64,000 nt of DNA from Calothrix sp. NIES-4105 (GTDB lineage Bacteria; Cyanobacteriota; Cyanobacteriia; Cyanobacteriales; Nostocaceae): assembly GCF_002368415.1 (NCBI RefSeq), contig NZ_AP018290.1, positions 7,121,717 through 7,185,716 on the forward strand, in the 5' to 3' direction. Both the position numbers and the translations under genes were made by a program. Below are positions 27,146 through 36,818 of the stretch, one piece after another. The notes under the pieces are model-generated. The model saw nothing but the letters and a program-made list of their open reading frames with translations, was not told where the DNA came from and made no database searches. Within the stretch, counting starts at the first letter, position 1; each line of letters starts with the position of its first letter.

Positions 27146-28747
27146 CTAGGAATTTCTGCCGTATTTCCTAATGTTCCGTTTGTCGCCAGAACGATATTCA
27201 TCCAAATCAAACAATGTTAACTGGATTACCGTCTGGTCATAGGCATGGTTTCTAACCTCAACCAATGAAGATTGATAACTGTTAGACGTAACTTTCCCAT
27301 CGTCCACGGGTAGAGTCTTATTATTTTTAGGGAAGACTAATCCACTACGTTTCGCGATTGTGCGAGACGCCTTTGTGTCGGCATGTTCGGTATAGCTACA
27401 TTGAGTACACACGAACTTTTCACCGTCACGATTGCTTTTATCGGTGTGTCCGCAAGCCGGACATTCCTGACTTGAATGCTTGGGATTAACTAAAATTACT
27501 GGCTTACCCGACTTTACCGCTAACCATGTAATCTTATCAAATAAATCACCCCAGCCGCAATCAAGAATTACTTTATTTAAACCAGTTTTACGACTGGCAC
27601 CATTTTTTTGATATCCCCCAAATCCATCGTGTTTTGGCTTGGCACGTTTAACCATGTTTTTGATATTTAAGTCTTCACGTGCAATCACATCAGCAGTGTT
27701 CACTATGTTGGATGCTGCTTGCCAATTATAACCATCACGTTGTTGGGATATCTTGTGGTGAGTAAGTGCTAATTTTTCAATTGCTTTTCTCTTATTATTT
27801 GACCCCTTGACCTTCCGATTTACCGCACGTTGACGCATTGCTAATCTACGTGCAACTCTACTATTAGTCGCTGGTCTTATATTTTCAATAAAAGAACCAT
27901 CACTCTTTGCAACAAATTTATTTATGCCAACATCAATTCCTACTACCGACTTGGCTTGTTCAACAGGTTTTAGTTCTGGTATAACATAAGGAATATTAAC
28001 CAACATGGATATATACCAATAGCCACCCGAACGCTTAATAGTACAAGTTCTTATTTCCTTAATATTATTTAAATCACGACTGTTGTGGAATTTTACATTA
28101 CCAATACCAGGTAAATACGCAACGGCGTAATTATCTCTGATTGAATTTAATGTAACTCGACCTGGTTTATATTCAAATGAGTTTAACACTCGCAGGTAAT
28201 TGGGAAACCCACGACCATGTTTAAAGAAGTTGGTAAATGCGGTATCAAGGTTAGCAAGGTTACGTTGCAAAACATCTGAATCAATATCACCAAAGTTTTG
28301 ACGATCATGACGTAGTTGTGTTGTTACTTTAGATTGAATACCAGATGCGCTATCCCATGCTTTTACACTTGGTTTAATTACTGCACCAGTTTTAGCATCT
28401 ACTTTTTCTTTTGTTACTTTAATTCCGATTTTTAAGTCATTGGGAATTATACCATGTTTAATGACTGGACAAGTTAGTGGACAACATGAACCATATTCAT
28501 TATGTGTTTCAATGTCACACCAACTGCCCCATGCATAAACAATTGGTTCAGTAATATTTTGATTGTTTGTATTGTACCCTAATTCTCTTTCCCGCAGTGC
28601 ATAATTACGATGTTTACGTAGCGTAATCAACCACTGAGACATTTGGTTTTGTTGAGTAGTGGTTGGCTTGAGCTTAAAATTCCATCGCACTTGCACTTTA
28701 GCACTCTCCTTAATATTTAATATTTTCTTTTTATTATGTACTAACAA
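27146..28747 (-). CDS. tnpB: TnpB-family RNA-guided nuclease of an IS200/IS605-type element
   Basis: 533 residues, larger than common TnpB (about 400) because of an insertion after the N-terminal helices and a C-terminal tail. RuvC residues: Asp272 (GIDVGINKF), Glu358 (AREDLNIKN), Asp457 ([13 protein letters not shown]). The zinc ribbon is [19 protein letters not shown] followed by TQC. The last motif lacks the usual Asn (DxNAA), with Thr-Lys-Ala-Ser there, but the Asp is intact. No TnpA is adjacent, so it is a tnpB-only element. Its low GGCGCC content (none between 26.3 and 29.2 kb) fits recent arrival. It sits right behind the methylase. Confidence 0.9.
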   Translation of the reverse strand: MLVHNKKKILNIKESAKVQVRWNFKLKPTTTQQNQMSQWLITLRKHRNYALRERELGYNTNNQNITEPIVYAWGSWCDIETHNEYGSCCPLTCPVIKHGIIPNDLKIGIKVTKEKVDAKTGAVIKPSVKAWDSASGIQSKVTTQLRHDRQNFGDIDSDVLQRNLANLDTAFTNFFKHGRGFPNYLRVLNSFEYKPGRVTLNSIRDNYAVAYLPGIGNVKFHNSRDLNNIKEIRTCTIKRSGGYWYISMLVNIPYVIPELKPVEQAKSVVGIDVGINKFVAKSDGSFIENIRPATNSRVARRLAMRQRAVNRKVKGSNNKRKAIEKLALTHHKISQQRDGYNWQAASNIVNTADVIAREDLNIKNMVKRAKPKHDGFGGYQKNGASRKTGLNKVILDCGWGDLFDKITWLAVKSGKPVILVNPKHSSQECPACGHTDKSNRDGEKFVCTQCSYTEHADTKASRTIAKRSGLVFPKNNKTLPVDDGKVTSNSYQSSLVEVRNHAYDQTVIQLTLFDLDEYRSGDKRNIRKYGRNS

Positions 28748-29061
28748 AGATGATTTTCACAATATATTTTCACAAATATTAATATTAAGTAGTTATGAAA
28801 AGTTAAAAAATATCTCATGAGTTGGAAAAAAATAATTATTGTATATATAGAATTATGTTTAACATTAATAATGTGTTTGCTATCGACCGCCCGTTTAACT
28901 GCGATTAAAATCGCACATGCAGGTTTCCTCCCCATGCGTAAACGCAGGGGCTTCCACCATGCAGCTTTTCGGTGAAGATTCTCAAGAATGGGTTTCGCGA
29001 ACTCGACAGGAAGCTTCGGAGCATAGAACGGCGCTACAAAACAAGCATTTGAAAACACGAA
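28748..29061. other. TnpB element left end with hairpins
   Basis: AT-rich leader, then the stem CCCCATGCGTAAACGCAGGGG (28930-28950), which is typical of TnpB element ends in cyanobacteria. A 105-codon frame on the minus strand (28741-29058) covers these hairpins and looks like translated repeat, so I do not call it a gene. Confidence 0.45.
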
Positions 29062-29196
29062 GTAAGTAGGTGGGTGGAAAAATTTATAACTATGTCATCA
29101 CAAGTGGAACGGAGTGAAACGAAGCAATTGCAAGCACTTTGGGAGTTTTACATTTCGTTACATAGTTCTGTTTATTTGAGTCTACCTACTTAGCAC
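29062..29196. repeat. MITE-like imperfect inverted repeat
   Basis: GTAAGTAGGT near 29062 pairs with ACCTACTTAGC near 29183. Inner ends AACTATGT (29086) and ACATAGTT (29160) also match. About 135 bp in total, without coding potential, between the TnpB element and the VapBC pair. Confidence 0.45.
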
Positions 29197-29289
29197 CCGT
29201 TGATATGGCGCCCGTGCAGTCCATTTATACCCCTAACCCAAATGTGATTTAAAATAGGGCTGAAGTAGATCAATAGAATAGAGGTTTAA

Positions 29290-29568
29290 ATGACAGATCA
29301 ACAGTTAGCATCCAACTATCCAATTAGCAATTTGACAGTGGCTGAATTAGAAACTTTAATTACCAAGATTGTTCAGAAAGTGATTAGAGAGGAAAATAGC
29401 CACAAAAAAGCAGGAGAAGAAATAGTACAGCTTGACAGACCAAATGATTCTCTCCAAGATCAAAAGCCTCGTCCCTATGGACTGTGGCGGGGTCAAGTAC
29501 ATATGTCTGACGATTTTGATGTGCTACCTGAATCAATAGCAGCAGCTTTTGCAGGTGAAATGGAATGA
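29290..29568 (+). CDS. Antitoxin of a VapBC-type pair
   Basis: 92 residues. The N-terminal half is a helical, Lys/Glu-rich segment (VAELETLITKIVQKVIREEN). The C-terminal RPYGLWRGQVHMSDDFDVLP is the toxin-binding tail found in cyanobacterial PIN antitoxins (pattern RpyGL..G...is.DFd.pLp..). It overlaps the toxin gene by four bases (ATGA at 29565), so translation is coupled. Confidence 0.82.
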   Translation: MTDQQLASNYPISNLTVAELETLITKIVQKVIREENSHKKAGEEIVQLDRPNDSLQDQKPRPYGLWRGQVHMSDDFDVLPESIAAAFAGEME

Positions 29569-29942
29569 AATTGTTACTTGATACCCACGTTTTGATTTGG
29601 TATTTAGCAGACGATCCAAAGTTACCCTCTGCAATTCGAGACTTAATAGTCGATCCGCACAATCATGTTTTTGTGAGTGTAGCAACCGTTTGGGAAATTG
29701 CAATTAAAAAGGCGTTGGGTAAGTTAAGTTCTCCAGATAACCTACCTGAAGTTTTAGTGGCGTGCGCTTTTGAGGTGCTACAAATTAATATATTTCATGC
29801 GTTGGAAGCAGGTGCTTTGCCACGTCACCATGATGACCCATTCGACCGTATGTTAGTCGCACAAGCTATATTAGAGGGTTTAACCTTAGCTACAAGCGAT
29901 TCAAGAATACCTGCATATAATATTTCAATTTTAACTGTGTAG
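29565..29942 (+). CDS. vapC: VapC-type PIN ribonuclease toxin
   Basis: 125 residues, standard PIN toxin length. Acidic metal-binding residues: Asp6 in MKLLLDTHVLIWYL, Glu in SVATVWEIAIKKALGKL, and Asp in RHHDDPFDRMLVAQAI, followed by TLATSDSRI. These enzymes cleave tRNA or rRNA. The subfamily with HDPFDR is chromosomal and common in cyanobacteria. Partner antitoxin overlaps upstream. Confidence 0.92.
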   Translation: MKLLLDTHVLIWYLADDPKLPSAIRDLIVDPHNHVFVSVATVWEIAIKKALGKLSSPDNLPEVLVACAFEVLQINIFHALEAGALPRHHDDPFDRMLVAQAILEGLTLATSDSRIPAYNISILTV

Positions 29943-30134
29943 CTATTTAAAGGGCAGGCTGTCGTCCGGCTTATCCTACGTGACACATCGGTTATTGTGG
30001 AAGCTAAAGACTTTAATGATGGTTATATACTGTGAAAATATGTTACTTACTACATCTTTTACCGATTCAAAGACTATAAACTCATCAACACTTATAGTTT
30101 TTGATGGTGCTTAAGTCATTGTAAACCTTGATAT

Positions 30135-30151
30135 GGTGGGCACTGCCCACC
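30135..30151. repeat. GGTGGGCANTGCCCACC palindrome
   Basis: GGTGGGCACTGCCCACC downstream of the Uma2 gene. The same element stands after the GHL10 gene (33190-33206) and before thiL (61302-61318). A dispersed palindrome that could act as a bidirectional hairpin. Confidence 0.6.
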
Positions 30152-30169
30152 TTACAGATACCTAGATTT

Positions 30170-30778
30170 TTATTTTGCTGATTCAAAGACTTGTTTAGCT
30201 GTTAATCTAAGATTTGGAAAAGTTGTTGAAATTAGCGTATCTTCATTTCGGTATAATTGCCTTTGATACTCATCCTGATTTAAAGTACAAATTGTAATTG
30301 TTGGTTGTTTCTGTTTACCTATGTATTCTCTTCCCCCAATGCCAAGGTAATCTACAATCCAATACTCAACTACACCTAGCATTGCATAGTCTTCAACTTT
30401 ACGCGCGTAATCATTCTGCCAGTTGGTACTTACAACTTCTACAACAAATTTGATTGTGCTTCCCAGCGTAATTACAGGTTCTTTTTGCCACAACGGTTCA
30501 TTTGATAAATTATTGCTATCTAATACAACCACGTCAGGGCGAAAAGCTGTGTCTACTCCCAGAAGCTGAATGAGACATCGATGTGGAATAAAATAATCTG
30601 GATACTGTTGGTCTATCACCACATTAAGTTTTCGCCCAATAAAAGCTATAACCTGTTCATGTGGCCCGGTCGGTTCCATGTCAATTAATTCTGCATCGAT
30701 TAGCTCGTAACGCTCGTTATCACCGTATTGTTTAATAAACTCATTAATAGTTATAATTTTTGGTGCTGCTTGAGTCAT
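30170..30778 (-). CDS. Uma2 family (DUF820) putative restriction-endonuclease-like protein
   Basis: 202 residues. PD-(D/E)xK-type core: AFRPDVVVLD (Asp), then FVVEVVSTNWQNDYARKVED with the ExV.S......D...K pattern of Uma2, followed by YAMLGVVEYWIVD. N-terminal ITINEFIKQYGDNERYELID is also typical. The family is hugely expanded in cyanobacteria, and the biological role is unknown. It has its own start with no close same-strand neighbour. Confidence 0.9.
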   Translation of the reverse strand: MTQAAPKIITINEFIKQYGDNERYELIDAELIDMEPTGPHEQVIAFIGRKLNVVIDQQYPDYFIPHRCLIQLLGVDTAFRPDVVVLDSNNLSNEPLWQKEPVITLGSTIKFVVEVVSTNWQNDYARKVEDYAMLGVVEYWIVDYLGIGGREYIGKQKQPTITICTLNQDEYQRQLYRNEDTLISTTFPNLRLTAKQVFESAK

Positions 30779-30872
30779 TGTTAAAATTCCTTTAAATAAC
30801 TAAGCACTTTATATCCTACTTAATAAGTATAGAGCATTTGCGATACTAACACCCAAGACTAAAAGGGAAAAA

Positions 30873-31052
30873 TTAGGCTTTAATCTCCTCACTAGGTTGA
30901 ATATTTTTTGGAGAATAAGAAACAAAAGTTTTAGCACTTTTTTTTTCTTGTTCTTTTATATTGTGGTAAATTGCCCACAGGTCGTAATTAAATTTAGCCG
31001 CATGGGCTTCTCGCACTTGTCTTACTTCTTGCACAATAGAGTCTTCTTGCAT
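30873..31052 (-). CDS. Small protein, probable antitoxin partner of the PIN protein
   Basis: 59 residues from ATG 31052 (a longer frame to 31103 would overlap the PIN gene). The sequence MQEDSIVQEVRQVREAHAAK and FNYDLWAIYHNIKEQEKKS is helical and charged, a conserved cyanobacterial small protein often seen directly after PIN genes. Starts four bases after the stop of the PIN gene, so it is translationally linked. The antitoxin role is inferred from position only. Confidence 0.65.
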   Translation of the reverse strand: MQEDSIVQEVRQVREAHAAKFNYDLWAIYHNIKEQEKKSAKTFVSYSPKNIQPSEEIKA

Positions 31053-31056
31053 TACT

Positions 31057-31530
31057 TTACATCTCCAAAAGTTCTTCTGGTGTACAAATAGTAACTGGTT
31101 CATAACCGCTTAAACGACAAACACGTTCAACCTGCCTACGAATGACCGCGTTTGCAATATGCTTACAATTCCAGGTTAATAGATAATCTATCCCGTTTGT
31201 GACTGCAATCGCAATATGTAGCGCATCCTCAGCAGCTTTTTTAGGTAGTATCCCTGTTTCAATCATTTTTTGTGCTAGTGATACCGCTTCTTCTGTAGTT
31301 TCAAGCAATTCTACCTCAGACAATGCTTTAAGCCTTTCTTGGGCTGCAATTGTATCTCCAGCACTAGCTTCTTGAATAACTAGTTGCGACGCAACAAGGT
31401 TAAATGCTTCTCTTCGATTTTCCCACCAGTCTCGGGTAGTTTGTTGATGTCCTGCGATAACAACGTCACGGTTAGGACGGGAAGTTAAATAACTAATTAC
31501 CGAAGTTTCTATATAAACTTTGGCTTTCAT
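31057..31530 (-). CDS. PIN-domain nuclease (VapC-like)
   Basis: 157 residues. KAKVYIETSVISYLTSRPNR has Glu in place of the usual first Asp, as in a distinct PIN subfamily (ETSVISY). Then LVIQEASAGD, GILPKKAAEDALHIAIAVTN and YLLTWNCKHIAN, the AxDALHiA...n....LLTWN signature. The C-terminal VTICTPEELLE is also typical. The small gene downstream is a likely partner. Confidence 0.87.
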   Translation of the reverse strand: MKAKVYIETSVISYLTSRPNRDVVIAGHQQTTRDWWENRREAFNLVASQLVIQEASAGDTIAAQERLKALSEVELLETTEEAVSLAQKMIETGILPKKAAEDALHIAIAVTNGIDYLLTWNCKHIANAVIRRQVERVCRLSGYEPVTICTPEELLEM

Positions 31531-31621
31531 GAGACAACTTATTAATTATTTTGCTTGAACAAATGTACTAAATTTTAATAAATATACATCTTTAAACTCT
31601 ACTAGTGGTCTGTTTAAAACG

Positions 31622-31651
31622 ATGTAGAGACAAGGGTTTAATCGCGTCTCT
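31622..31651. repeat. GTAGAGAC...GTCTCTAC palindromic repeat
   Basis: TGTAGAGACAAGGG and CGCGTCTCTACAAC form an inverted repeat, one of the dispersed family seen at 15325, 23169, 49550, 62692 and 63374. Confidence 0.65.
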
Positions 31652-31777
31652 ACAACAATTGGCGAATATCTAAAATTTTCTTGTGGGGTAGGTTTGGAAC
31701 GGGCTTTCTCTGCCCATTCCACAATCTAATGGCAATTTCAGAATGTAATGACAATTCCACAATTTAGTCACACATCC

Positions 31778-32734
31778 TTATTGTCTGTTTCGTTTGTCAA
31801 TCTCTTTTACTATTCCATCAGATGGCATCGACGTGCCACCAGGTGATGACATTGTAGTAGTATTCATTGACGGGTCAATCGGTGTACCGTGTAGACGTGG
31901 GTCAACTTGTGGAGGTTGAGGTTCTGGACCAAGTGGTTGTGGGTTTTCAATATACTCAAATTCGCCTTTTCCATCCATTGAAGGACCTTTTGCCCAGCGA
32001 CCTTCTGCACTGTCTGTTCCTTCAGAATGATTCCAGAATTGGTAAGCATATTCGCGTTTTTCCAATTCTAATGGGAAGGAACTTGGGACTGGTGCGTCTT
32101 CTAGTCCATCTGACTTCAAGTCTTCAAGTGCTGCTAACCATTGGTTTTGGTGCATTGTATCGCGCGCAATCATAAACGACAGTGTGTCTTTTACACCTGG
32201 GTCGTCAGACATTTCATACATTCGCACCGCTTGTAAGCGCCCTTGTGATTCCGCATGAAGGTTCGAGCGGAAGTCAGCCATTAAGTTACCACTGGCTATG
32301 ATGAATCGACCGTTCCAAGGATAACCAACGCTATCTGCTGCTGTTGCACCTAATCCTGAAACAATTAAATGTTGTGGATTCATTGCCATTGCTTCCGCCA
32401 TGATTACATCGCGCGGATTTGTGCCACCCATTACGGCGCCAACAACTGGGTCGCTTGCTCCTTCTTCTTGCACCTTGATAGGCGCCTTATCAAGAAGATG
32501 AGCAATCATTGTTGCGAGCATTTCGATGTGACCAATTTCTTCAGTACCGATATCAAGTAACATATCGCGATACTTAGCTGGGCCGCGACAGTTAAACCCT
32601 TGGAATAAATACTGCATCATCACAGTCATTTCTCCAAAAGTCCCACCAATGAGTTCCTGAACCTTCTTTGCATAAACTGCATCTGGCTTTGTGGGCGGCT
32701 TAAAATACTGAAGTTTCTTGGTGTGGTAAAACAT
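31778..32734 (-). CDS. Manganese catalase
   Basis: 318 residues. Non-heme dimanganese catalase, converting H2O2 to O2 and water in the cytoplasm. The ferritin-like four-helix bundle carries the ligands: Glu in QELIGGTFGEMTVMMQYLF, Glu-x-x-His in GTEEIGHIEMLAT, a second Glu in LHAESQGRLQ, and His in IARDTMHQNQWLAAL. The C-terminal tail (from about 255) is Pro/Gly/Ser-rich and ends GTSMPSDGIVKEIDKRNRQ, as in other cyanobacterial members. Monocistronic, with a ~270-bp upstream region. Confidence 0.94.
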   Translation of the reverse strand: MFYHTKKLQYFKPPTKPDAVYAKKVQELIGGTFGEMTVMMQYLFQGFNCRGPAKYRDMLLDIGTEEIGHIEMLATMIAHLLDKAPIKVQEEGASDPVVGAVMGGTNPRDVIMAEAMAMNPQHLIVSGLGATAADSVGYPWNGRFIIASGNLMADFRSNLHAESQGRLQAVRMYEMSDDPGVKDTLSFMIARDTMHQNQWLAALEDLKSDGLEDAPVPSSFPLELEKREYAYQFWNHSEGTDSAEGRWAKGPSMDGKGEFEYIENPQPLGPEPQPPQVDPRLHGTPIDPSMNTTTMSSPGGTSMPSDGIVKEIDKRNRQ

Positions 32735-33212
32735 TTACGTTCCCTTCCGAATTAAGTTGATTTCATGTGCCTTACCCTTCTAGTACACTCATGATTAGCC
32801 TCTAGTGCTTCATTCTTCAGCCAGATATGAGAAATTCTTTTATTTAAGCCTTTATACGGAAGTTGATTAAGTTCTTTAGCCTAAAATACTAATCCCCCTG
32901 GAGGACTGTCACCCTCTTTTCACTTTCATCTAATCAGTGTTATGAATCATTAGTAAATTAATATACCTAATTTACTTGTATACTTACTAGCAAGCTGTTC
33001 TGGTCATGAAATATCATTCGCTACTGTGGTCTGTGACGTTCTGTTTTTTACTAGCAGTTACGTTTTATCCACTATTTCCCTTCGTGTCACGCTCGATGCA
33101 TCAATACCGAATTAGATACTGGCAACCTATTTCTATTTTGGTAAACTTGGCGCCGCTATTTTTGATTAAAATGAATTTTTAATTTGTATGGTGGGCAGTG
33201 CCCACCTTACGA
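32735..33212. other. Gene-poor spacer upstream of the catalase
   Basis: Holds the catalase promoter, a possible 58-codon frame (33006-33182, listed), and a GGTGGGCAGTGCCCACC palindrome at 33190-33206. No other structure recognised. Confidence 0.4.
33006..33182 (+). CDS. Possible small membrane protein
   Basis: 58 codons, MKYHSLLWSVTFCFLLAVTF followed by YPLFPFVSRSM and a basic, then hydrophobic tail. One clear transmembrane or signal segment. No family is recognised and no strong ribosome-binding site precedes it (AGCTGTTCTGGTC). It could be a chance frame. Confidence 0.3.
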   Translation: MKYHSLLWSVTFCFLLAVTFYPLFPFVSRSMHQYRIRYWQPISILVNLAPLFLIKMNF

Positions 33213-34769
33213 TTAGTATTTTATGTTGATTATAGTAGTTGGACTTTGTATTCCATAACGACTGACACCAGATACAGCAACTGTGTCAACATTAATGTCT
33301 GTTAATGGATATGAGTTTTGATTAGCTGGTAAGATATTTGTCTTCCATTCGTTTCCTGTTTTTGTTTGTAATACCCATGATGATACTGGTTGTTTACCTG
33401 TTGCTGTCCAAGTAAGTTGAGTAATATTGGTAAGAGCGTTTTTCTGAGTATTCACTATTGGCTTAGTAGGGGCTATATTGTTTAGCCAGGGTGATGCTGG
33501 TACTAATGCTGGAGTTACATAGCTTTTCTGCAATAATAAATCTGAAAGTCCTGAACGGTTTTGCATCAACGGTTTCATACTGAAGTGTATGTTACCACTG
33601 GCGCCAAGTATACCGCGCGTGCTTTTGATTTGATAAACTATTTCGTTAGGATTCCAGTTTTGATCCTCTTGGTTTCCAACTCTACTAGTGTAAACTGATG
33701 CCCAAAGATGGCGGTTTTTAATGTTTTGGCTCTGCCACCAGTGCAATAGTACTGGATAGCTTTGCGCTGTTTGTTCAATTTTCCAATATAGCTGTGGGGA
33801 AAAATAATCTAACCAACCCTCTGTCAACCATTTTCTAGAGTCAGCATATATTTCTTCATAAGGGTTAAAACCCCCATTTTTGGATATCTGTGCAGGATAT
33901 CCAGGTTTCCAAACACCAAAAGGACTAATACCGACTTTTACCCAAGGTTTAGCGGTTTTAACACTTTGATATAGTCTTTGAACAAATGTATTAATATTAT
34001 CTCGGCGCCAGTCGTTGCGATTTAGTTTACCTCCGGAACGTAGATACTTTGAATAACTGATTTCATCAGGAAATTCTATATTTTGCTTCTTAGAGTTTCG
34101 TTCCGGATAAGGATAAAAATAATCATCAATAGTTATACCATCTACATCATAACGGTTGACCACATCCATCATGACTTTTAACGAGTAGTCTTGAACCTCC
34201 TTTTCTCCTGGGTCTAACCACATATATTTACCATATTTTCTAACTAAATCTGGACGTGTTTTAGTTATATGGTTCGGAGAAACGGGTGATTTTGATTGAA
34301 CATGACTCGCGCGGTAAGGGTTAAACCAAACATGTAATTCTAAACCGCGTTTGCGAGCTTCTGTTATCGCAAATTCCAGAGGGTCATAATATGGTAGCGG
34401 TGCTTGCCCCATTTTACCCGTGAGAAACTCTGACCAAGGTTCGTATGGTGATGCGTATAAAGCATCAGCCATTGGACGGATTTGAAAAACTATTGCATTG
34501 AGCTTTAATTGTACGGCTCTATCTAAAATAGCAATCAGTTCGGCTTTTTGTTGGTCTGTACTGAGTCCAGATCGAGAGGGAAAGTCAATATTTGCTACAC
34601 TAGCAACCCATACACCCCGAAATTCTCTTGTTGGAAGTGGGGGAGTAATATTTTGTACTGGGGTTGCTGGTTGAACTTGTTTTAACTGGGGTTGAGGTTG
34701 CTGAGATTGAGCTGGCAAGGTAGCTGCCAGAAGAAACAATCCGCTTAAAATAGTGGCTTTGATATTCAC
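33213..34769 (-). CDS. Secreted GHL10-type (DUF187) glycoside hydrolase
   Basis: 518 residues. The signal peptide MNIKATILSGLFLLAATLPA is followed by a Gln/Pro-rich linker. A TIM-barrel of the GHL10/DUF187 family begins at REFRGVWVASVANIDFPS (about residue 48). Family hallmarks: LNAIVFQIRPMADALY, ELHVWFNPYRASH, and VDGITIDDYFYPYP with the acidic residues. A C-terminal fibronectin-like segment (from about 425, TQLTWTATGKQPVSSWVLQT) probably binds substrate. Related enzymes act on peptidoglycan or exopolysaccharide glycans. The neighbouring acyltransferase is divergent. Confidence 0.88.
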   Translation of the reverse strand: MNIKATILSGLFLLAATLPAQSQQPQPQLKQVQPATPVQNITPPLPTREFRGVWVASVANIDFPSRSGLSTDQQKAELIAILDRAVQLKLNAIVFQIRPMADALYASPYEPWSEFLTGKMGQAPLPYYDPLEFAITEARKRGLELHVWFNPYRASHVQSKSPVSPNHITKTRPDLVRKYGKYMWLDPGEKEVQDYSLKVMMDVVNRYDVDGITIDDYFYPYPERNSKKQNIEFPDEISYSKYLRSGGKLNRNDWRRDNINTFVQRLYQSVKTAKPWVKVGISPFGVWKPGYPAQISKNGGFNPYEEIYADSRKWLTEGWLDYFSPQLYWKIEQTAQSYPVLLHWWQSQNIKNRHLWASVYTSRVGNQEDQNWNPNEIVYQIKSTRGILGASGNIHFSMKPLMQNRSGLSDLLLQKSYVTPALVPASPWLNNIAPTKPIVNTQKNALTNITQLTWTATGKQPVSSWVLQTKTGNEWKTNILPANQNSYPLTDINVDTVAVSGVSRYGIQSPTTIINIKY

Positions 34770-34886
34770 AAAATTTTCAGTTTAAAATACACGCACGGGC
34801 GAGATACAAATAGACGCCCATCTGAAGACAGATGTGCCACGGATACACATAATGATTTTGACAAATTTATTACTTGATAAACATAA

Positions 34887-36038
34887 ATGACAAAAATCAC
34901 ATCAAATACTAAACGTCTTGTTTCGCTAGATGTATTTCGAGGAATTGCAATAGCTTCAATGATACTGGTGAATAATCCGGGTAGCTGGAAGTATATTTAC
35001 CCTCCGCTTGAACATGCACCTTGGCATGGTTGTACCCCTACAGATTTGGTATTTCCCTTTTTTCTGTTTATTGTAGGTGTGGCGATGGCTTTTTCTTTTG
35101 CCAAGTATACTGATGAGAATCGCCCCGATAGTAAGGTTTATTGGCGTATTCTCCGTCGTGGTTTATTATTGTTCGGTTTTGGTTTATTATTGGCGATTTT
35201 CTCACCTTTGTTAGATTTAATTTTAAAAGGGGCGCCTATCGATTTTGGTAAGCTAAGAATTATGGGTGTATTACAGCGCATTAGTTTAGCTTACGTGCTG
35301 GCTAGCTTCGCTGTCTTGAATTTGAAGCGGCGCCAACTGTGGGTACTCTCAGGATTTATATTAATTGGCTACTGGGCAGCAATGCAATTAATTCCAGTTC
35401 CTGGTTACGGTGCAGGAAATCTAACACCAGAGGGAAATTTAGGAGGTTATATAGATAGATTGATTTTAGGGACACATCTATATAAAGGAGGCCCCTTTGA
35501 TCCAGAAGGGTTATTTAGTACATTACCTGCTGTAGTCACAGTCTTATTTGGATACTTTACAGGTGCATGGTTACGTATTCAACAAGTAAAAAGCCGTACT
35601 AGTGTTAATCTTGCTATTTTTGGTTTAATCTCTATTCTTATTGGACACTTCTGGGGATTAATCTTCCCAATTAATAAACAGCTATGGACTAGTTCTTATG
35701 TAGTCTATACCGCTGGATGGGCATTACTATTATTAGCGTTGTGCTATGAATTAATCGAAGTTCGAGGTTTAAAGCGTTTGGGTTTCCCTTTGGAAGTAAT
35801 GGGGTTAAACGCAATTTTTCTATTCGTTGGTTCAGGTTTGTTCGCTAGGGTACTCAATAAAACCCAAATTGGAGTCGGAGAAAAGGCGCCATCTACATCC
35901 GCTTGGATTTATGAAAACTTATTTGCCTCTTGGGCAGGAGCATTAAACGGTTCTTTATTCTTTGCCATCACAATGGTCTTATTTTGGTGGGTAATTCTTT
36001 ACGCTATGTATCGGCGCCGTTGGTTCCTAAAACTCTAG
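34887..36038 (+). CDS. HGSNAT-like membrane acyltransferase (DUF5009-type)
   Basis: 383 residues with about ten membrane helices. It starts with RLVSLDVFRGIAIASMILVN, then HAPWHGCTPTDLVFPFFLF with the conserved His and Asp of the heparan-alpha-glucosaminide N-acetyltransferase family. In animals this family moves acetyl groups across a membrane onto sugars; bacterial substrates are not known. Lies head to head with the secreted GHL10 hydrolase (about 117 bp apart), which may point to a shared glycan target. Followed by a long inverted repeat. Confidence 0.87.
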   Translation: MTKITSNTKRLVSLDVFRGIAIASMILVNNPGSWKYIYPPLEHAPWHGCTPTDLVFPFFLFIVGVAMAFSFAKYTDENRPDSKVYWRILRRGLLLFGFGLLLAIFSPLLDLILKGAPIDFGKLRIMGVLQRISLAYVLASFAVLNLKRRQLWVLSGFILIGYWAAMQLIPVPGYGAGNLTPEGNLGGYIDRLILGTHLYKGGPFDPEGLFSTLPAVVTVLFGYFTGAWLRIQQVKSRTSVNLAIFGLISILIGHFWGLIFPINKQLWTSSYVVYTAGWALLLLALCYELIEVRGLKRLGFPLEVMGLNAIFLFVGSGLFARVLNKTQIGVGEKAPSTSAWIYENLFASWAGALNGSLFFAITMVLFWWVILYAMYRRRWFLKL

Positions 36039-36138
36039 GCAACGGATTATGAACGGATGTAACGGATAATTAGTTTTTAAGAACAAGATTTTGTTTATCA
36101 CCAATAACTCATCCGTTACATCCGTTACATCCGTTGCC
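36038..36138. terminator. Long inverted repeat between convergent genes
   Basis: GGCAACGGATTATGAACGGA (36038) pairs with CATCCGTTACATCCGTTGCC (36119-36138). It contains repeated CGGATGTAA units. It overlaps the stop of the acyltransferase gene and ends just before the convergent DUF1648 gene, so it is placed to stop transcription from both sides. Confidence 0.55.
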
Positions 36139-36141
36139 AAA

Positions 36142-36642
36142 TTACCGTGCCATCAAAGACTGACGCAACCAATAACTAACCGTCCCAAGCACAACCAGGA
36201 AAAACACAGGTACAAACCAAACTCCCCAGCTAAAACTCTGTGAAGTTGCCAAACTGTACATTAAACACTCCATAAAAGCAAATATCCATATCAACTCTAC
36301 TTTTAACCAGTTCAACATTGATAGCGCAATTGCATACTGGCGCCGCACGTTGTTTTCATTAATTGGAACAAGGTAGTTAAACTTGTGCGGTTCATTATTT
36401 AAATAAGTTAAAAACCCGTAAAAAAACAAAGCTAAACCGGGCAACATCCATAATATCCGCTTACTGCCCCAAGCATTCGGGCGCCCATCAAACCCAAAAT
36501 GCACTGGTATAGTATCAGGCAATACAAACCACCCATAGATAGCAATTACAAATAATGCTACTAGTCCAGCAATCGCTATCTCGTTAACTCGCCTATCCTG
36601 GTTTGATTGAGGAATCGACAGAACCGGACGCTGGTAACTCAT
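36142..36642 (-). CDS. DUF1648 membrane protein
   Basis: 166 residues, four predicted membrane helices. The signature loop of DUF1648 is LPDTIPVHFGFDGRPNAWGS (residues about 44-63), placed between helices one and two as in SdpI-like proteins. The function is unknown in cyanobacteria; in Bacillus related proteins give immunity to a killing peptide. The N-terminal 20 residues are polar. Convergent with the acyltransferase gene. Confidence 0.82.
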   Translation of the reverse strand: MSYQRPVLSIPQSNQDRRVNEIAIAGLVALFVIAIYGWFVLPDTIPVHFGFDGRPNAWGSKRILWMLPGLALFFYGFLTYLNNEPHKFNYLVPINENNVRRQYAIALSMLNWLKVELIWIFAFMECLMYSLATSQSFSWGVWFVPVFFLVVLGTVSYWLRQSLMAR

Positions 36643-36818
36643 AATACTTCCCCCATTCAGCCGCTGAATTATTTTTAACTTACCTCTGTTACGGAAACAC
36701 TAATAGCAATCTTTACTCTCTTTTACAAAACCATTTTGTATTATATTGTAATATAAAAATACATAACATCAACTCTTGTGGAGCGGGCATCCCTGCCCGC
36801 CTTAAACATCTAAAATAT

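Noticed and set aside
26940..27146. 68-codon minus-strand frame below tnpB
   Set aside because: It covers the hairpins expected for the element's right-end RNA and has no protein-like features.
28741..29058. 105-codon minus-strand frame beginning MFSNACFVAPFYAPK
   Set aside because: It runs across the hairpins of the TnpB element end and into an AT-rich tail with low-complexity hydrophobic residues; it looks like translated repeat rather than a gene.
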